Part shown: in pieces, positions 1 to 8,342 of the stretch | Layout of the letters: each line of letters begins with the position of its first letter | How positions within the stretch are numbered: the stretch's first letter is position 1 | NCBI RefSeq assembly: GCF_014174355.1 | Contig: NZ_JABEQF010000023.1 | Span: forward strand, 1-36,443 | DNA: 36,443 nucleotides | Direction of reading: 5' to 3' | From: Gluconacetobacter azotocaptans | GTDB lineage: Bacteria; Pseudomonadota; Alphaproteobacteria; Acetobacterales; Acetobacteraceae | The notes under the pieces: generated by a model | Told to the model about the DNA's origin: nothing | What the model saw: the letters and a program-made list of their open reading frames with translations, nothing else | The model's database searches: none | Translations under genes and position numbers: made by a program

Positions 1-183
1 CACCGACAGGTTCCGCAGGTCCGCCGGGCACGATACCCGGTCCAGCAGCGGAAAACGACCGTGCGTCGGAACCGTTCCCGCCTGCTGCTGCCCCTCTGAC
101 TTCTGCTCGGTACGACCGGTCACGACGCCGGTGGGGCCGGTGGGGAGGGTAGGGTTCGGTTGATCCATGACGACGACGTCCAT
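1..183 (-). CDS. dxs: 1-deoxy-D-xylulose-5-phosphate synthase, N-terminal fragment (cut by window edge)
   Basis: Reading the minus strand from an ATG at 183 gives 61 open codons running off the left edge. The last 20 residues, which include PLLDRVSCPADLRNLS, match the characteristic start of Dxs (usual form PLLDxIxxPxDLRxLS). Dxs condenses pyruvate and glyceraldehyde 3-phosphate with thiamine diphosphate, the first step of the MEP isoprenoid pathway. The roughly 40 residues before this motif are Gln/Thr/Pro-rich and probably an unstructured extension. A second in-frame ATG at 168 is equally possible; neither has a clear ribosome-binding site. The gene diverges from hpnH, and ispE of the same pathway lies at 8343. 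The thiamine-binding and catalytic parts are outside the window. Confidence 0.8.
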   Translation of the reverse strand, partial: MDVVVMDQPNPTLPTGPTGVVTGRTEQKSEGQQQAGTVPTHGRFPLLDRVSCPADLRNLSV

Positions 184-565
184 TGTGGTTTGCCGGGATA
201 TCGCCCGGGGGCGGGCGCATCCTGGTCCGGTTTGTATGTGACGTTTCCCGAGCCGGACACTCGTAACGCCCCTGGGTCTGTTACAGTTCAGGATTTACTC
301 CCGCGGCGGAAGCAAAGACAGACTCTCCCTGACAGGTGTGGTGATTAGGGCACAGTGCACGCGATGGGAATTGAGTATAAGACCCGAGTTGTCCTATACC
401 CCCCGGAACGGGATCGCGTGGCGTAACATGTCCGCAACCTCGATATGTCTTTCGCGCACGGCTTGGGGCCGCCGGGGTTGTTAACTGCCGTACGGGCGTG
501 TCCATAATAGGGCCACTTGATTTGAAGAAGGCCGGCGATCGCGCCGGCGCAGGAGCAGAGGTTTC
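184..565. promoter_or_regulatory. dxs-hpnH divergent intergenic region with candidate hpnH promoters
   Basis: This 382-base gap holds no convincing gene; the open frames crossing it are shadows. It should carry promoters for dxs (leftward) and hpnH (rightward). Two sigma-70-like candidates face hpnH: TTGAGT at 371-376 followed after 18 bases by TATACC at 395-400, and GTTAAC at 480-485 followed after 17 bases by CATAAT at 503-508. A GC-rich self-complementary stretch, GCCGGC at about 531-536 and again at 543-548, sits just before the hpnH ribosome-binding site AGGAG (551-555) and could fold near it. Promoter calls were made by eye and are weak. Confidence 0.35.
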
Positions 566-1753
566 ATGGCCGTTCCTATTATGCAGGCTGTCAGGGTTGG
601 TGCTTACGTCGTGAAGCAGCACGTGACAGGCCGGAAGCGTTACCCGCTTGTGCTGATGCTCGAACCGTTGTTCAGGTGTAACTTGGCCTGCGCGGGATGC
701 GGCAAGATCGATTATCCGGCGCAGATCCTGAACCAGCGCATGAGCGTGCAGGAATGCCTCGACGCGGATACCGAGGCCGGCGCCCCCGTCATCGCCGTCG
801 CGGGGGGCGAGCCCCTGCTGCACAAGGAAATGCCGGAGATCGTCCGGGGCCTGATCGCGCGCAAGAAGTACGTCTATCTCTGCACGAACGCCCTTCTTCT
901 GGAAAAGAAGATGGACGATTACGAACCCTCGCCCTTCTTCTCGTGGGACGTGCATCTGGACGGCGACCAGGACATGCACGATGCCTCGGTCTGCCAGGAT
1001 GGCGTGTACGAACGCGCCGTGGCCGCGATCAAGAAGGCCAAGGCCCGCGGCTTTCGCCTGTCGATCAACTGCACGGTGTTCGACGGTACCGACCCCAAGC
1101 GCCTCGCTGCCTTCTTCGACGAGGTCATGGCCATGGGCGTGGACGGCATCATGACCGCGCCGGGCTATGCCTACGAGCGCGCGCCCGACCAGGCACACTT
1201 CCTGAACCGCCAGAAGACCAAGCAGCTGTTCCGCGACGTCTTCCGTCTGGGCAAGGGCAAGAAATGGCGCTTCACGCAATCGCCGCTGTTCCTGAACTTC
1301 CTTGCGGGGAACGAGCAATATCATTGCACGCCGTGGGGCAAGCCTCTGCGCAACGTCTTCGGGTGGCAGCGTCCGTGCTACCTGCTCGGCGAAGGGTATG
1401 CCAAGACCTTCAACGAGCTGATGGAAGACACGAAGTGGGATGATTACGGCACCGGCAACTATGAAAAATGCGCCGACTGCATGGTCCATTCCGGGTACGA
1501 ATCGACGGCGGTGATGGATGCGGTGCGCCGTCCGTGGCACATCGCCAAGGTCGCCCTGTTCGGGCCGGAGACCGAGAAGCCGATGGCGCCCGAGATCTCG
1601 CTGGCCAACCAGCGTCCGGCCGAATACGTCTTCACCCAGCATGTCGATGCGCGCATGGCCGAACTCGCGGCCGCCAAGAAGCCGGCCAAGCCGCCCCGCG
1701 TCACGGTCGTCGATGCCGCCCCGGCGGTCGAGGCCGCGGATGCCGCGGACTGA
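566..1753 (+). CDS. hpnH: Adenosyl-hopene transferase HpnH (radical SAM)
   Basis: HpnH joins the 5'-deoxyadenosyl group of S-adenosylmethionine to diploptene (hopene), making adenosylhopane, the first step to C35 extended hopanoids such as bacteriohopanetetrol. The 395-residue protein has the radical-SAM CxxxCxxC motif at C38, C42 and C45 (RCNLACAGCGK), then a glycine-rich AVAGGEPLLH segment typical of the SAM-binding strand. A second Cys cluster (EKCADCMVHSGYE) near residue 305 belongs to the C-terminal DUF3463 region of HpnH. Length fits the family (about 380). The last 30 residues are an Ala/Pro/Lys-rich tail. The start is supported by AGGAG at 551-555. It stands alone, away from any squalene-hopene cyclase cluster in this window, but next to dxs, and is followed by a terminator at 1785. 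Confidence 0.93.
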   Translation: MAVPIMQAVRVGAYVVKQHVTGRKRYPLVLMLEPLFRCNLACAGCGKIDYPAQILNQRMSVQECLDADTEAGAPVIAVAGGEPLLHKEMPEIVRGLIARKKYVYLCTNALLLEKKMDDYEPSPFFSWDVHLDGDQDMHDASVCQDGVYERAVAAIKKAKARGFRLSINCTVFDGTDPKRLAAFFDEVMAMGVDGIMTAPGYAYERAPDQAHFLNRQKTKQLFRDVFRLGKGKKWRFTQSPLFLNFLAGNEQYHCTPWGKPLRNVFGWQRPCYLLGEGYAKTFNELMEDTKWDDYGTGNYEKCADCMVHSGYESTAVMDAVRRPWHIAKVALFGPETEKPMAPEISLANQRPAEYVFTQHVDARMAELAAAKKPAKPPRVTVVDAAPAVEAADAAD

Positions 1754-1784
1754 AGACCGGCCCGCAAGGACGGATGACTGATGG

Positions 1785-1813
1785 AATGGCGGGACCTAGT
1801 TCCCGCCATTTTC
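1785..1813 (+). terminator. Intrinsic terminator after hpnH
   Basis: A perfect 10-bp stem, AATGGCGGGA (1785-1794) with TCCCGCCATT (1802-1811), closes a 7-base loop and ends in a short T run. It lies 32 bases after the hpnH stop and before the next gene on the same strand, so hpnH is probably monocistronic. Confidence 0.75.
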
Positions 1814-1902
1814 ATGTCTGCCTCCATCCTGGGATTCGTCCTGGGGCATTCCTTCCGGGTGGATTTGCGCCGGGGGCGCGTTGATCTAGGATCGCGGCCA
1901 TC

Positions 1903-3192
1903 ATGATCGTGCCGTTTCTCGTCATTCTCTTTCTTGTCATCCTCAATGGCGTGTTCGCCATGGGGGAACTGGCGCTGATCTCGGCGCGGCCCGCGCGCCT
2001 GGCGGTACTGCAGCGCAAGGGGGTCAAGGGCGCCGAGCGGGCGTTGCGCCTGGCCGGAGATCCGCAGAGCTTCCTGCCCACGGTGCAGGTCGGCATCACC
2101 TTGGTGTCGATCCTGGAAGGCACGTTCGGCGGCACCCGGATCGAGGCGTACCTGACGCCGTGGCTGGCCCGTTTCGTCCTGCTGCGCCCGTTCGCCGCCG
2201 AGCTGTCGATGGCGGTGGTGGTCGTGGCGATCACTTCGCTGATGCTGGTGCTGGGCGAACTGGTGCCCAAGCAGCTCGCGCTGCGCCATCCTGAAACCAT
2301 CGCGGCGCGTCTGTCCCTGCCGCTGGAGGGGCTGGCCCTGCTGACCCGCCCGGTGGTCTGGCTGCTGGGCCACTCCTCGGGGCTGGTCCTGCGGCTGATG
2401 GGCGTGGGCGCGATGACGCGCGAGGCCCTGACCGAGGAAGAGCTGAAGGCCTATATCGCCGAGGGCGCGCAGTCCGGCGTGCTGGAGCAGGAGGAGCGCA
2501 ACATGATCGAGCGCCTGCTGCGGCTGGCCGACCGGCCGGTGCGCGCCATCATGACCCCGCGCAACGAACTGTTCTGGATCGAGCGGCGGGCCAGCCGCGA
2601 GGAACTGCGCCGCATACTGCGCACCACGGCCCACACGCGCATCGTGGTGTGCGACGGCGGGGTCGACAATCCGGTCGGCGTCATTCTGGCCAAGGACATG
2701 CTGGACCGCATGCTGGACGGCAAGCCGGTCTCGATCGAATCGGGCCTGCGCAAGCCGGTGGTGGTGCCGGATACGATCTCGGCCTTCGACATGGTCGAAC
2801 GGATGCGGTCGGTTTCCATGGGTATCGCGCTGGTGCTGGACGAGTACGGGTCGTTCGAGGGGATCGTCACCGCATCGGACCTGTTCGCCGCCATCGTGGG
2901 CGAACATCACGAACCCGGCAGCACGCCCAAGCGACTGCTGATGCAGGAGGACGTGCTGATCCTGGACGGTTTCATGCCCGCCGACGAGGTCAAGGACCGC
3001 CTGGGTCTGGCGGACCTGCCGCAGGAAGGCAGCTACCACACACTGGGCGGGCTGATCCTGGCCCTGCTGCGCCGGGTGCCGGCGGCGGGCGACAAGGTCG
3101 TGTTCTCGGGCTGGCTGTTCGAGGTCATGGAAACCGAACAGCGTCGGGTGGTGAAGGTGCGGGCCAGTCGCCAAATCCTGGCCGAAAACTGA
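1903..3192 (+). CDS. CNNM/CorC-type (hemolysin-family) membrane protein with CBS domains
   Basis: This 429-residue protein has the order of the HlyC/CorC (CNNM, TlyC, YtfL) family: a DUF21/CNNM transmembrane region at about 1-190 (hydrophobic start MIVPFLVILFLVILNGVF followed by AMGELALISAR), a CBS-domain pair at about 205-330 (IMTPRNELFWI, ... VLDEYGSFEGIVTASDLFAAIVGE) and a CorC/HlyC C-terminal domain at about 345-425 (GSYHTLGGLIL ... GWLFEVMETEQRRVVKV). Family members are linked to Mg2+/Co2+ export or magnesium homeostasis; the old label 'hemolysin' is mostly historical. It sits in the inner membrane with the CBS part in the cytoplasm. No partner gene adjoins it. Its stop codon overlaps the first base of the inverted repeat that follows. 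Substrate is not established from sequence. Confidence 0.88.
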   Translation: MIVPFLVILFLVILNGVFAMGELALISARPARLAVLQRKGVKGAERALRLAGDPQSFLPTVQVGITLVSILEGTFGGTRIEAYLTPWLARFVLLRPFAAELSMAVVVVAITSLMLVLGELVPKQLALRHPETIAARLSLPLEGLALLTRPVVWLLGHSSGLVLRLMGVGAMTREALTEEELKAYIAEGAQSGVLEQEERNMIERLLRLADRPVRAIMTPRNELFWIERRASREELRRILRTTAHTRIVVCDGGVDNPVGVILAKDMLDRMLDGKPVSIESGLRKPVVVPDTISAFDMVERMRSVSMGIALVLDEYGSFEGIVTASDLFAAIVGEHHEPGSTPKRLLMQEDVLILDGFMPADEVKDRLGLADLPQEGSYHTLGGLILALLRRVPAAGDKVVFSGWLFEVMETEQRRVVKVRASRQILAEN

Positions 3193-3355
3193 AAATCCGG
3201 CTGGAGACGCTGTTTGCCGGCGATCCGACGCGCTTTTCCTGCGCGTCGATGCTCACGGCCCACAAGGCCGCTCCGCTTCGATGCTCGGAAAAACACGCCG
3301 GGCGCGCCGCGTTGCGGCGCTCTCGCTCGGCAAACAGCGTCTCCAGCCGGATTTT
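3192..3355. repeat. 164-bp intergenic element with perfect 28-bp terminal inverted repeats
   Basis: The arms 3192-3219 (begins AAAATCCGGCTGGAGACG) and 3328-3355 are exact reverse complements over 28 bases and enclose 108 bases. The interior has two copies of TCGATGCTC (about 3246-3254 and 3278-3286) and a small GGCC/GGCC hairpin around 3257-3269. It fills the gap between two convergent genes and touches the stop codon of the CNNM gene. The arm core GGAGACGCTGTTTGCC resembles the arm at 17667-17682, which suggests a dispersed palindromic repeat family. No target-site duplication and no transposase are visible. It could act as a bidirectional terminator. Confidence 0.8.
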
Positions 3356-3358
3356 AGG

Positions 3359-3394
3359 CGGCTTCAGGGGGGGCTCCGCGCGCCACTGAAGCCG
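3359..3394. terminator. Stem-loop downstream of the lytic transglycosylase gene
   Basis: CGGCTTCAG (3359-3367) pairs with CTGAAGCCG (3386-3394) around an 18-base GC-rich loop. It lies 28 bases beyond the stop of the leftward transglycosylase gene. No clear T run follows on either strand, so termination is a guess. Confidence 0.35.
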
Positions 3395-3421
3395 GTGGCC
3401 CCCGGCCGTCGACCGGAGGGA

Positions 3422-5389
3422 TCAGTGCAGGGTGTGGAAATGATGTCCGGCCAGGTCGCGTTCGGCGGCGAAGGCCGGCCATTCGCCGTGGGCCAGGGTG
3501 TCCAGCGACGGGGTGGGCAGGCCCAGCCGGTCGGCATAGATCCACAGAAAGGTGAAGGCGCGGTGGACGTAGTCCCGCGTTTCCGGGTTGGGCAGGCTCT
3601 CGATGAACAGCAGCGGGTCGTCGCCGCAATCGTTCAGGGCATCCTGGCGCGAGATGGCCGACGGCCCGGCATTGTAGCTGGCCAGCATGCGGATCATGTC
3701 GCCACCCGGCGCCCGCCGGCCGGCAGCGTGCTGTTCGGTCAGGTGCGCCAGGTAGAGGACGTAGAGCTGCCCGATTTCCAGGTTCAGGGCCGGGTCATGC
3801 AGCAGCGCCGGGGCGGCTGCATATTGTCGTGCGCGTCCGGTCACGAATCCGGCGGTCACCGGCATGATCTGCAACAGCCCGTGGGCGCCGGCCCCGGAGA
3901 CCGCGCCGCTGTCGAAATTCGATTCCAGCCGCGTCAGCGCATAGACCAGCGCCGGATCGATCCTGAAGCCGTGGCTGGGGGCAAGACGGGGCGTGGGGAA
4001 GCGGGCCTGCGTGGTCGGCGGAGTTGCGCCGCGCGCCAGCAGCAGGGCCGACAACTGGTCGGACAGGCCCTTCAGCCCGGCGGCGTCGGCCACGAGCTGG
4101 ATCGAACGGCACAGCGCCGCGTCCCCTTGCACGTCGGGCCACAGGCGGCGCAGGGCAGCCTCCGCCCGTCCGGTTTCGCCGACCTGCAGCAGGGCGAAGG
4201 CCCTGCGGCCCGCCGGCGTGGCGGCCACGGCTTCGACGTCGATTTCGCTCAACACCGGCGCGCCGGCCACCAGCAGCGTCCGGTCGGCGGCCAGCGTCGC
4301 GCCGTCGGGCAGGTGGCCCTCGGTGGCGGCGGGCCGGGGACGCTGGCCCAGCATCTGGGCCGCCAACAGGCCGTAGAACGTGTGGGGCGCGGCTGCGGCA
4401 CGGTGCAGCCACGGCCGGAAGGCCGCGATGTCGCCGGTGTCGCGGTGCGCCCGCGCGGCCCAGAAGGCGGCGCCGGCACGGATGCTGGCCGGAGTCAGTT
4501 CGGCGCGCGACGCGGCCTCGAACAGCGATTCGGCGATGTCGGGCCGCCCCCGCCGCCAGGCCGCGAGGCCGGCGACATATCCCGCCAGGCCGATCCGGCC
4601 GGCGGACTGGGTGAAGGCGTCCTGCCCGGTGCGCAGGGCGAAGGCGGTTTCGCCCGCGCTGAACATCGCCATGGCGACCTCGGCGCGCAGCTGCGCCGCA
4701 TACAGGTCGCTCATGCCCGGGGTGATCTTGATCAGGTGCAGGGCGCTGCGCGCGCCTTTCAGCCCTTGTACGGCGCGCTCGTGGACCGTGCGGTCCAGCA
4801 GGGCGTTGCGGATGAAGGCGCGGCTGGCCGGGTCGTCTTCCTCGGGCGCGCGGCTGGGCGCCGCCTCGGCGCCGGCGGCCAGGGCCATCGGGGCCGGGGG
4901 GGGCGGAACGCTGCCGCGCGGCGACAGGCCGGCCAGCAACGCATGGATCGCCGGGGCGTCGGCCAGGGTGGAAAATGTCCGCAGCCACAGGCGCAACTGG
5001 CCCTGCGTCGGATGGTAGGCGGGGTTCAGGTAGCGGTCGGCCAGGATATCGGCCAGCAGGGTATCGTCGGGCAGCGATGCGGTCTCGCGGATCGCGGCGT
5101 CGAACGCCCCGGCACGTTGCAGGCCGAAGATCCGGCGAACGCGGCGTGCGACATCGGGGGGCAGCGGTTGGGCCAGCCCGACCGCCCCGCCGCCCTGGGG
5201 GGCGATCCGTGGCATGGCCAGGGCCGTTTCCTCGTTCCGCTCGCCCGGACCGGACGGGCTTCCGTCGGGGGGCTGGGCGTTGGCGCTCTGGCTACGCAGC
5301 GGAACCATCGCTGCGCCTGCCAGAAATGCGGCGCCGGCCAGGAAGGCCCGAACCGCGAACTGGGGGGGGGTATGTGTTGTCCCTCGCAT
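3422..5389 (-). CDS. Soluble lytic murein transglycosylase (SLT family)
   Basis: Lytic transglycosylases cut the MurNAc-GlcNAc bond of peptidoglycan, leaving 1,6-anhydro-MurNAc, in the periplasm. This 655-residue protein has an N-terminal hydrophobic export signal (about residues 12-30, AVRAFLAGAAFLAGAAMVPL), a long Ala-rich helical region as in the Slt70 superhelix, and a C-terminal SLT domain: catalytic Glu near 489 in TRLESNF, then GAHGLLQIMP, then ASYNAGP near 550. Length and layout fit Slt70-type enzymes. The first codons contain an 8-base C tract (complement at 5363-5370), a possible slippage site. No clear ribosome-binding site precedes the ATG at 5389, so the start is uncertain. The adjacent upstream gene on this strand is the uracil-DNA glycosylase, 205 bases away. 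Confidence 0.9.
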   Translation of the reverse strand: MRGTTHTPPQFAVRAFLAGAAFLAGAAMVPLRSQSANAQPPDGSPSGPGERNEETALAMPRIAPQGGGAVGLAQPLPPDVARRVRRIFGLQRAGAFDAAIRETASLPDDTLLADILADRYLNPAYHPTQGQLRLWLRTFSTLADAPAIHALLAGLSPRGSVPPPPAPMALAAGAEAAPSRAPEEDDPASRAFIRNALLDRTVHERAVQGLKGARSALHLIKITPGMSDLYAAQLRAEVAMAMFSAGETAFALRTGQDAFTQSAGRIGLAGYVAGLAAWRRGRPDIAESLFEAASRAELTPASIRAGAAFWAARAHRDTGDIAAFRPWLHRAAAAPHTFYGLLAAQMLGQRPRPAATEGHLPDGATLAADRTLLVAGAPVLSEIDVEAVAATPAGRRAFALLQVGETGRAEAALRRLWPDVQGDAALCRSIQLVADAAGLKGLSDQLSALLLARGATPPTTQARFPTPRLAPSHGFRIDPALVYALTRLESNFDSGAVSGAGAHGLLQIMPVTAGFVTGRARQYAAAPALLHDPALNLEIGQLYVLYLAHLTEQHAAGRRAPGGDMIRMLASYNAGPSAISRQDALNDCGDDPLLFIESLPNPETRDYVHRAFTFLWIYADRLGLPTPSLDTLAHGEWPAFAAERDLAGHHFHTLH

Positions 5390-5594
5390 GGTCGGGGGGC
5401 GTCTAAGGGGTTATCGGGGGAAACGCAACCCTTATGATCGCGCGCCTGGAAATACGCACGCAGAACAGTTGGGTAAACGGCGGTAAAAAGGGGCTTATCC
5501 GTATCGGTTCCGCCGGGTGAATAAATCGTGTGTTGTGATGGTATGGCCACAGTTTGAACACGGTTCGCGCCATGTTCGCATCTTACTGTTTCAT

Positions 5595-6431
5595 TTATGT
5601 ATCCGCGTCCGCATCCAATGTTGTGCGCAGCAACAAAAGGTCTTTCCACGCGTCGCGCCGGGCGGCGGGGCTGGCCCCCAATTGCGAGGGATGGCGCATC
5701 GGCAGGACGGGCAGGGGCGAGGATCGGCCGGGGAGGGTGATGTCGCGCCAACGGCCCCGCAGCCGGGCGATTCCGCCCTGTTCGCCGGTCAGCAGGCGGG
5801 CCGGCATGTTGCCCATCAGGATCACCCGCCGCGGCGCGGCCAGCGCGATCAGGCGATGCAGAAACGGTTCGCAGATTCGCAGTTCGGCGGGCGAGGGTGG
5901 GCGCTCGCCAGGGGGGCGCCACGGAATGACCGGGGCCAGCAGCAGGTCGTCGCGCCGCAGCCCGATGCTGGCCAGCATGCGGTCCAGCATTTGTCCCGTC
6001 GGCCCGGCGAAGGGAGTGCCGCCCCGGTCTTCGGTCGCGTCGGGTGGCTCGCCGATCAGCATCAGGCCGGACCCGGCCCGGCCCGCGGGCGCGATGGTAT
6101 GGGTGGCGGTCTCGCGCAGGGCGCAGCCATCGAACGCGGTCATGGCGGCGTGCAGGTCGGCGATCGACGATGCGGCCTCGGCCGCCTGGCGGGCGCGCAG
6201 GACCGCGCGGTCGATCAGCGTCAGGCCGTCCTCCGGCCCCGTCGGCCCGCCAGGTGGGGCGGCCCGGGCGGGGGAAGCCTGGCGCGTGGGCGGGGCCGCG
6301 TCCCGGGGCGGGGAGAGAGGGCGCGCCGGCGGCGGCGGGGCGGCGGCCAGGCGATCGGTGGGATCGTCGTCCAGCGCGGCATCCGCCCCCCAGTCCACGT
6401 AAAGGCGCAGCAGGGCGAGGGCATCCATCAT
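5595..6431 (-). CDS. Family-4-like uracil-DNA glycosylase
   Basis: The 278-residue protein matches the alphaproteobacterial branch of family 4 uracil-DNA glycosylases, which remove uracil from DNA to start base-excision repair. Key segments are LIGEPPDATEDRGGTPFAG (motif 1), LDRMLASIGL, PVIPWRPPGERPP, ICEPFLHRLIAL and the C-terminal MRHPSQLGASP. Family 4 enzymes normally bind a [4Fe-4S] cluster through four Cys; here only two candidates remain (FDGC and ICEP), and the third position is Trp (PWRPPG). Residues about 28-70 are a Pro/Ala-rich linker. A longer open frame exists, but the ATG at 6431 begins the MMDALALLRLYVDWGAD segment typical of the family and leaves a 103-base promoter gap to the divergent TPR gene. 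Confidence 0.82.
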   Translation of the reverse strand: MMDALALLRLYVDWGADAALDDDPTDRLAAAPPPPARPLSPPRDAAPPTRQASPARAAPPGGPTGPEDGLTLIDRAVLRARQAAEAASSIADLHAAMTAFDGCALRETATHTIAPAGRAGSGLMLIGEPPDATEDRGGTPFAGPTGQMLDRMLASIGLRRDDLLLAPVIPWRPPGERPPSPAELRICEPFLHRLIALAAPRRVILMGNMPARLLTGEQGGIARLRGRWRDITLPGRSSPLPVLPMRHPSQLGASPAARRDAWKDLLLLRTTLDADADT

Positions 6432-6534
6432 CCGGTCGGTGCGGCCTTGTCCTAAAAACGAGTACGGCCGGCGGGGCGTGGGATCCACCGGCAGGGTTTG
6501 GCAGTTTACCCGACGCGGGGTAGGGTTCGCCATC

Positions 6535-8334
6535 ATGCAGTGTTTCCGCGTCGTGTGCACGTCCGTGCTTGCCGTCACCGTTTCAATGGCCGCGTGCCTG
6601 CCGCACGGCAGGGCCCAGGCGGCGCCGTTCGCCCCGACCGACGCCGTGCACGCGGGGGGGGCGCAGCCCCCGGGTCTGGCGGGGGCCGTGCTGGTCGCGA
6701 CCGTCGCGGCCCTGGAAGGCGATAACCGCACCGCCGGGCAGGCCTTCGGTGACGCCGCGCGGCTCGACCCGTCGCGCCCGAACCTGCTGCGCCAGGCTTT
6801 CCTCTACAGTGCCCTGGCCGGCGACGGCACGGCCAGCCAACTGGCCGCCCAGTTGCCGGGGCAGGCCATGGCCGAACTGGTGATGGGCGACGATGCGGTC
6901 CTGGCCGGCCGGTGGGCCGAGGCAAAGGCCCATTACGGGCGCGCGCCGCAGGATGCGATGCTGGCCATGTTGCGGCCGTTGCTCGAGGCCTGGAGCCTGG
7001 CGGGCGATGGGCAGGTCGACGCGGCGCTGTCCGTCCTGGCCCCCTGGACCGGCGCGCATGCGACCGGGGAGGGCGGCCTGGGTGGCTATTACGCGATCCA
7101 TGCCGCGCTGATCGCCGAGGCAGCGGGGCAGCGGCAGCGTGCCGACGCGCTTTATCGCACCGCCCTGGCCCTGTCGCCGGGGCATGATGTGTTCACGACC
7201 CGCGCCCTGGGCCACTGGCTGGTGGGGCAGGGGCGCCGGGACGAGGCCGTCCGGTTGGCCGACAGGCTGATCGACGCCCTGCCGGGCCTGTCCCTGGCGC
7301 GCGACGGCATCGTCGCGTCATTCGGCCGCCCGCCCGCCACGACACCGCGACAGGGGTTGGCGCAGGCCTATTTCTTTCTGTCCGCGCTGATCGGCCAGGA
7401 AGCGGCGCGTCTGGCCGATCCGTCGGGGCGGCCGGTCCGTGAGGAGGGGATGCGCGACGTCCAGATGCTGCTGCTGCGGTTCGCGCTGGCGCTGGATCAC
7501 GGTTTCGGACAGGGGCGGCTGATGCTGTCGTCTTTGCAGTCCGATGCCGGGCAGCCGGCCCTGGCCCGCGACACGATCGACCAGGCGGCACCCGACGACC
7601 CGCTTTCGACCATCATCCGGTTGCAGCAGGCGCGTCTGGATGCCGCGACCGACCATTCGGCCGACGCGCAGCAGATCCTGACACGCCTGGCGCGCGAATA
7701 TCCCGATCAGCCGCAGATCTGGCAGATGCTGGGCAATCTGTATTCCGGACGGCAGGACTGGAATGCCGCGATTGCCGCGTTCGACCGGGCCGTCGCCGTT
7801 TCGGGCCATCTGGCCGGGGACGGCTGGACGCTGCTGTTTGAACGCGCCGTCGCCTACGACCGGTCGGGCCGGTGGCCGCAGGCCCAGGCCGATCTGCAGC
7901 GCGCGCTGGACCTGGCCCCCAATGAGGCCATGCTACTGAATTATCTGGGCTATTCTCTGGTCGAGCGGAGCCAGGATTTGCCGAAGGCCGAGGCGCTGCT
8001 GCGCCGGGCGGTGGCGATCGCGCCCGGCGACGCGGCGATTCGCGACAGTCTGGGCTGGGCGCTGGTGCGGCAGGGGCGCATCGCCGACGGGCTGGGGCTT
8101 CTGGAAGGCGCGGCCGAGCAGACGCCCGAGGACCCGGCGGTGAATTATCATCTGGGGGTCGCATACTGGCAGTCGGGCCGCCCGCGCGAGGCGGTCAGCC
8201 AGTGGCACATGGCCGAATTGCTGCCCGGCGAGGCGTCGGACGCGCAAAAGATCCGTGCCGCCCTTGCCGATGCCGCCCGATCCGGCCACGAAGAGCCGCC
8301 GCCCGGTCAGCAGATCGGCCAGAAGAAGGACTGA
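6535..8334 (+). CDS. Exported TPR-repeat protein upstream of ispE
   Basis: The 599-residue product starts with a Sec-type signal peptide (MQCFRVVCTSVLAVTVSMAA, cleavage near AQA at about 27-29). It is otherwise built of helical tetratricopeptide repeats, clearest in the C-terminal half: LGNLYSGRQDWNAAIAAFDR, LNYLGYSLVERSQDLPKAEA, RDSLGWALVRQGRIADGLGL and YHLGVAYWQSGRPREAVSQW. TPR arrays are protein-protein interaction scaffolds. Alphaproteobacteria often carry a protein of this kind immediately before ispE; its function is not known to me. The start was chosen because it yields the signal peptide; AGGG lies about 11 bases upstream. An 8-base G tract at 6654-6661 falls just after the signal peptide. 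Only 8 bases separate it from ispE, so the two are probably co-transcribed. Confidence 0.82.
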   Translation: MQCFRVVCTSVLAVTVSMAACLPHGRAQAAPFAPTDAVHAGGAQPPGLAGAVLVATVAALEGDNRTAGQAFGDAARLDPSRPNLLRQAFLYSALAGDGTASQLAAQLPGQAMAELVMGDDAVLAGRWAEAKAHYGRAPQDAMLAMLRPLLEAWSLAGDGQVDAALSVLAPWTGAHATGEGGLGGYYAIHAALIAEAAGQRQRADALYRTALALSPGHDVFTTRALGHWLVGQGRRDEAVRLADRLIDALPGLSLARDGIVASFGRPPATTPRQGLAQAYFFLSALIGQEAARLADPSGRPVREEGMRDVQMLLLRFALALDHGFGQGRLMLSSLQSDAGQPALARDTIDQAAPDDPLSTIIRLQQARLDAATDHSADAQQILTRLAREYPDQPQIWQMLGNLYSGRQDWNAAIAAFDRAVAVSGHLAGDGWTLLFERAVAYDRSGRWPQAQADLQRALDLAPNEAMLLNYLGYSLVERSQDLPKAEALLRRAVAIAPGDAAIRDSLGWALVRQGRIADGLGLLEGAAEQTPEDPAVNYHLGVAYWQSGRPREAVSQWHMAELLPGEASDAQKIRAALADAARSGHEEPPPGQQIGQKKD

Positions 8335-8342
8335 CCCTCGTC

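Noticed and set aside
281-1642. Long minus-strand open frame (453 codons) across hpnH
   Set aside because: It is the antisense shadow of hpnH in GC-rich DNA; the translation is low-complexity with no domain.
3192-3355. Insertion sequence
   Set aside because: At 164 bases it cannot encode a transposase, and no target-site duplication flanks it.
3281-5437. Long plus-strand open frame (718 codons) opposite the transglycosylase
   Set aside because: The product is Gly/Gln/Arg-rich with no recognisable fold, and the opposite strand encodes a full SLT protein with active-site motifs.
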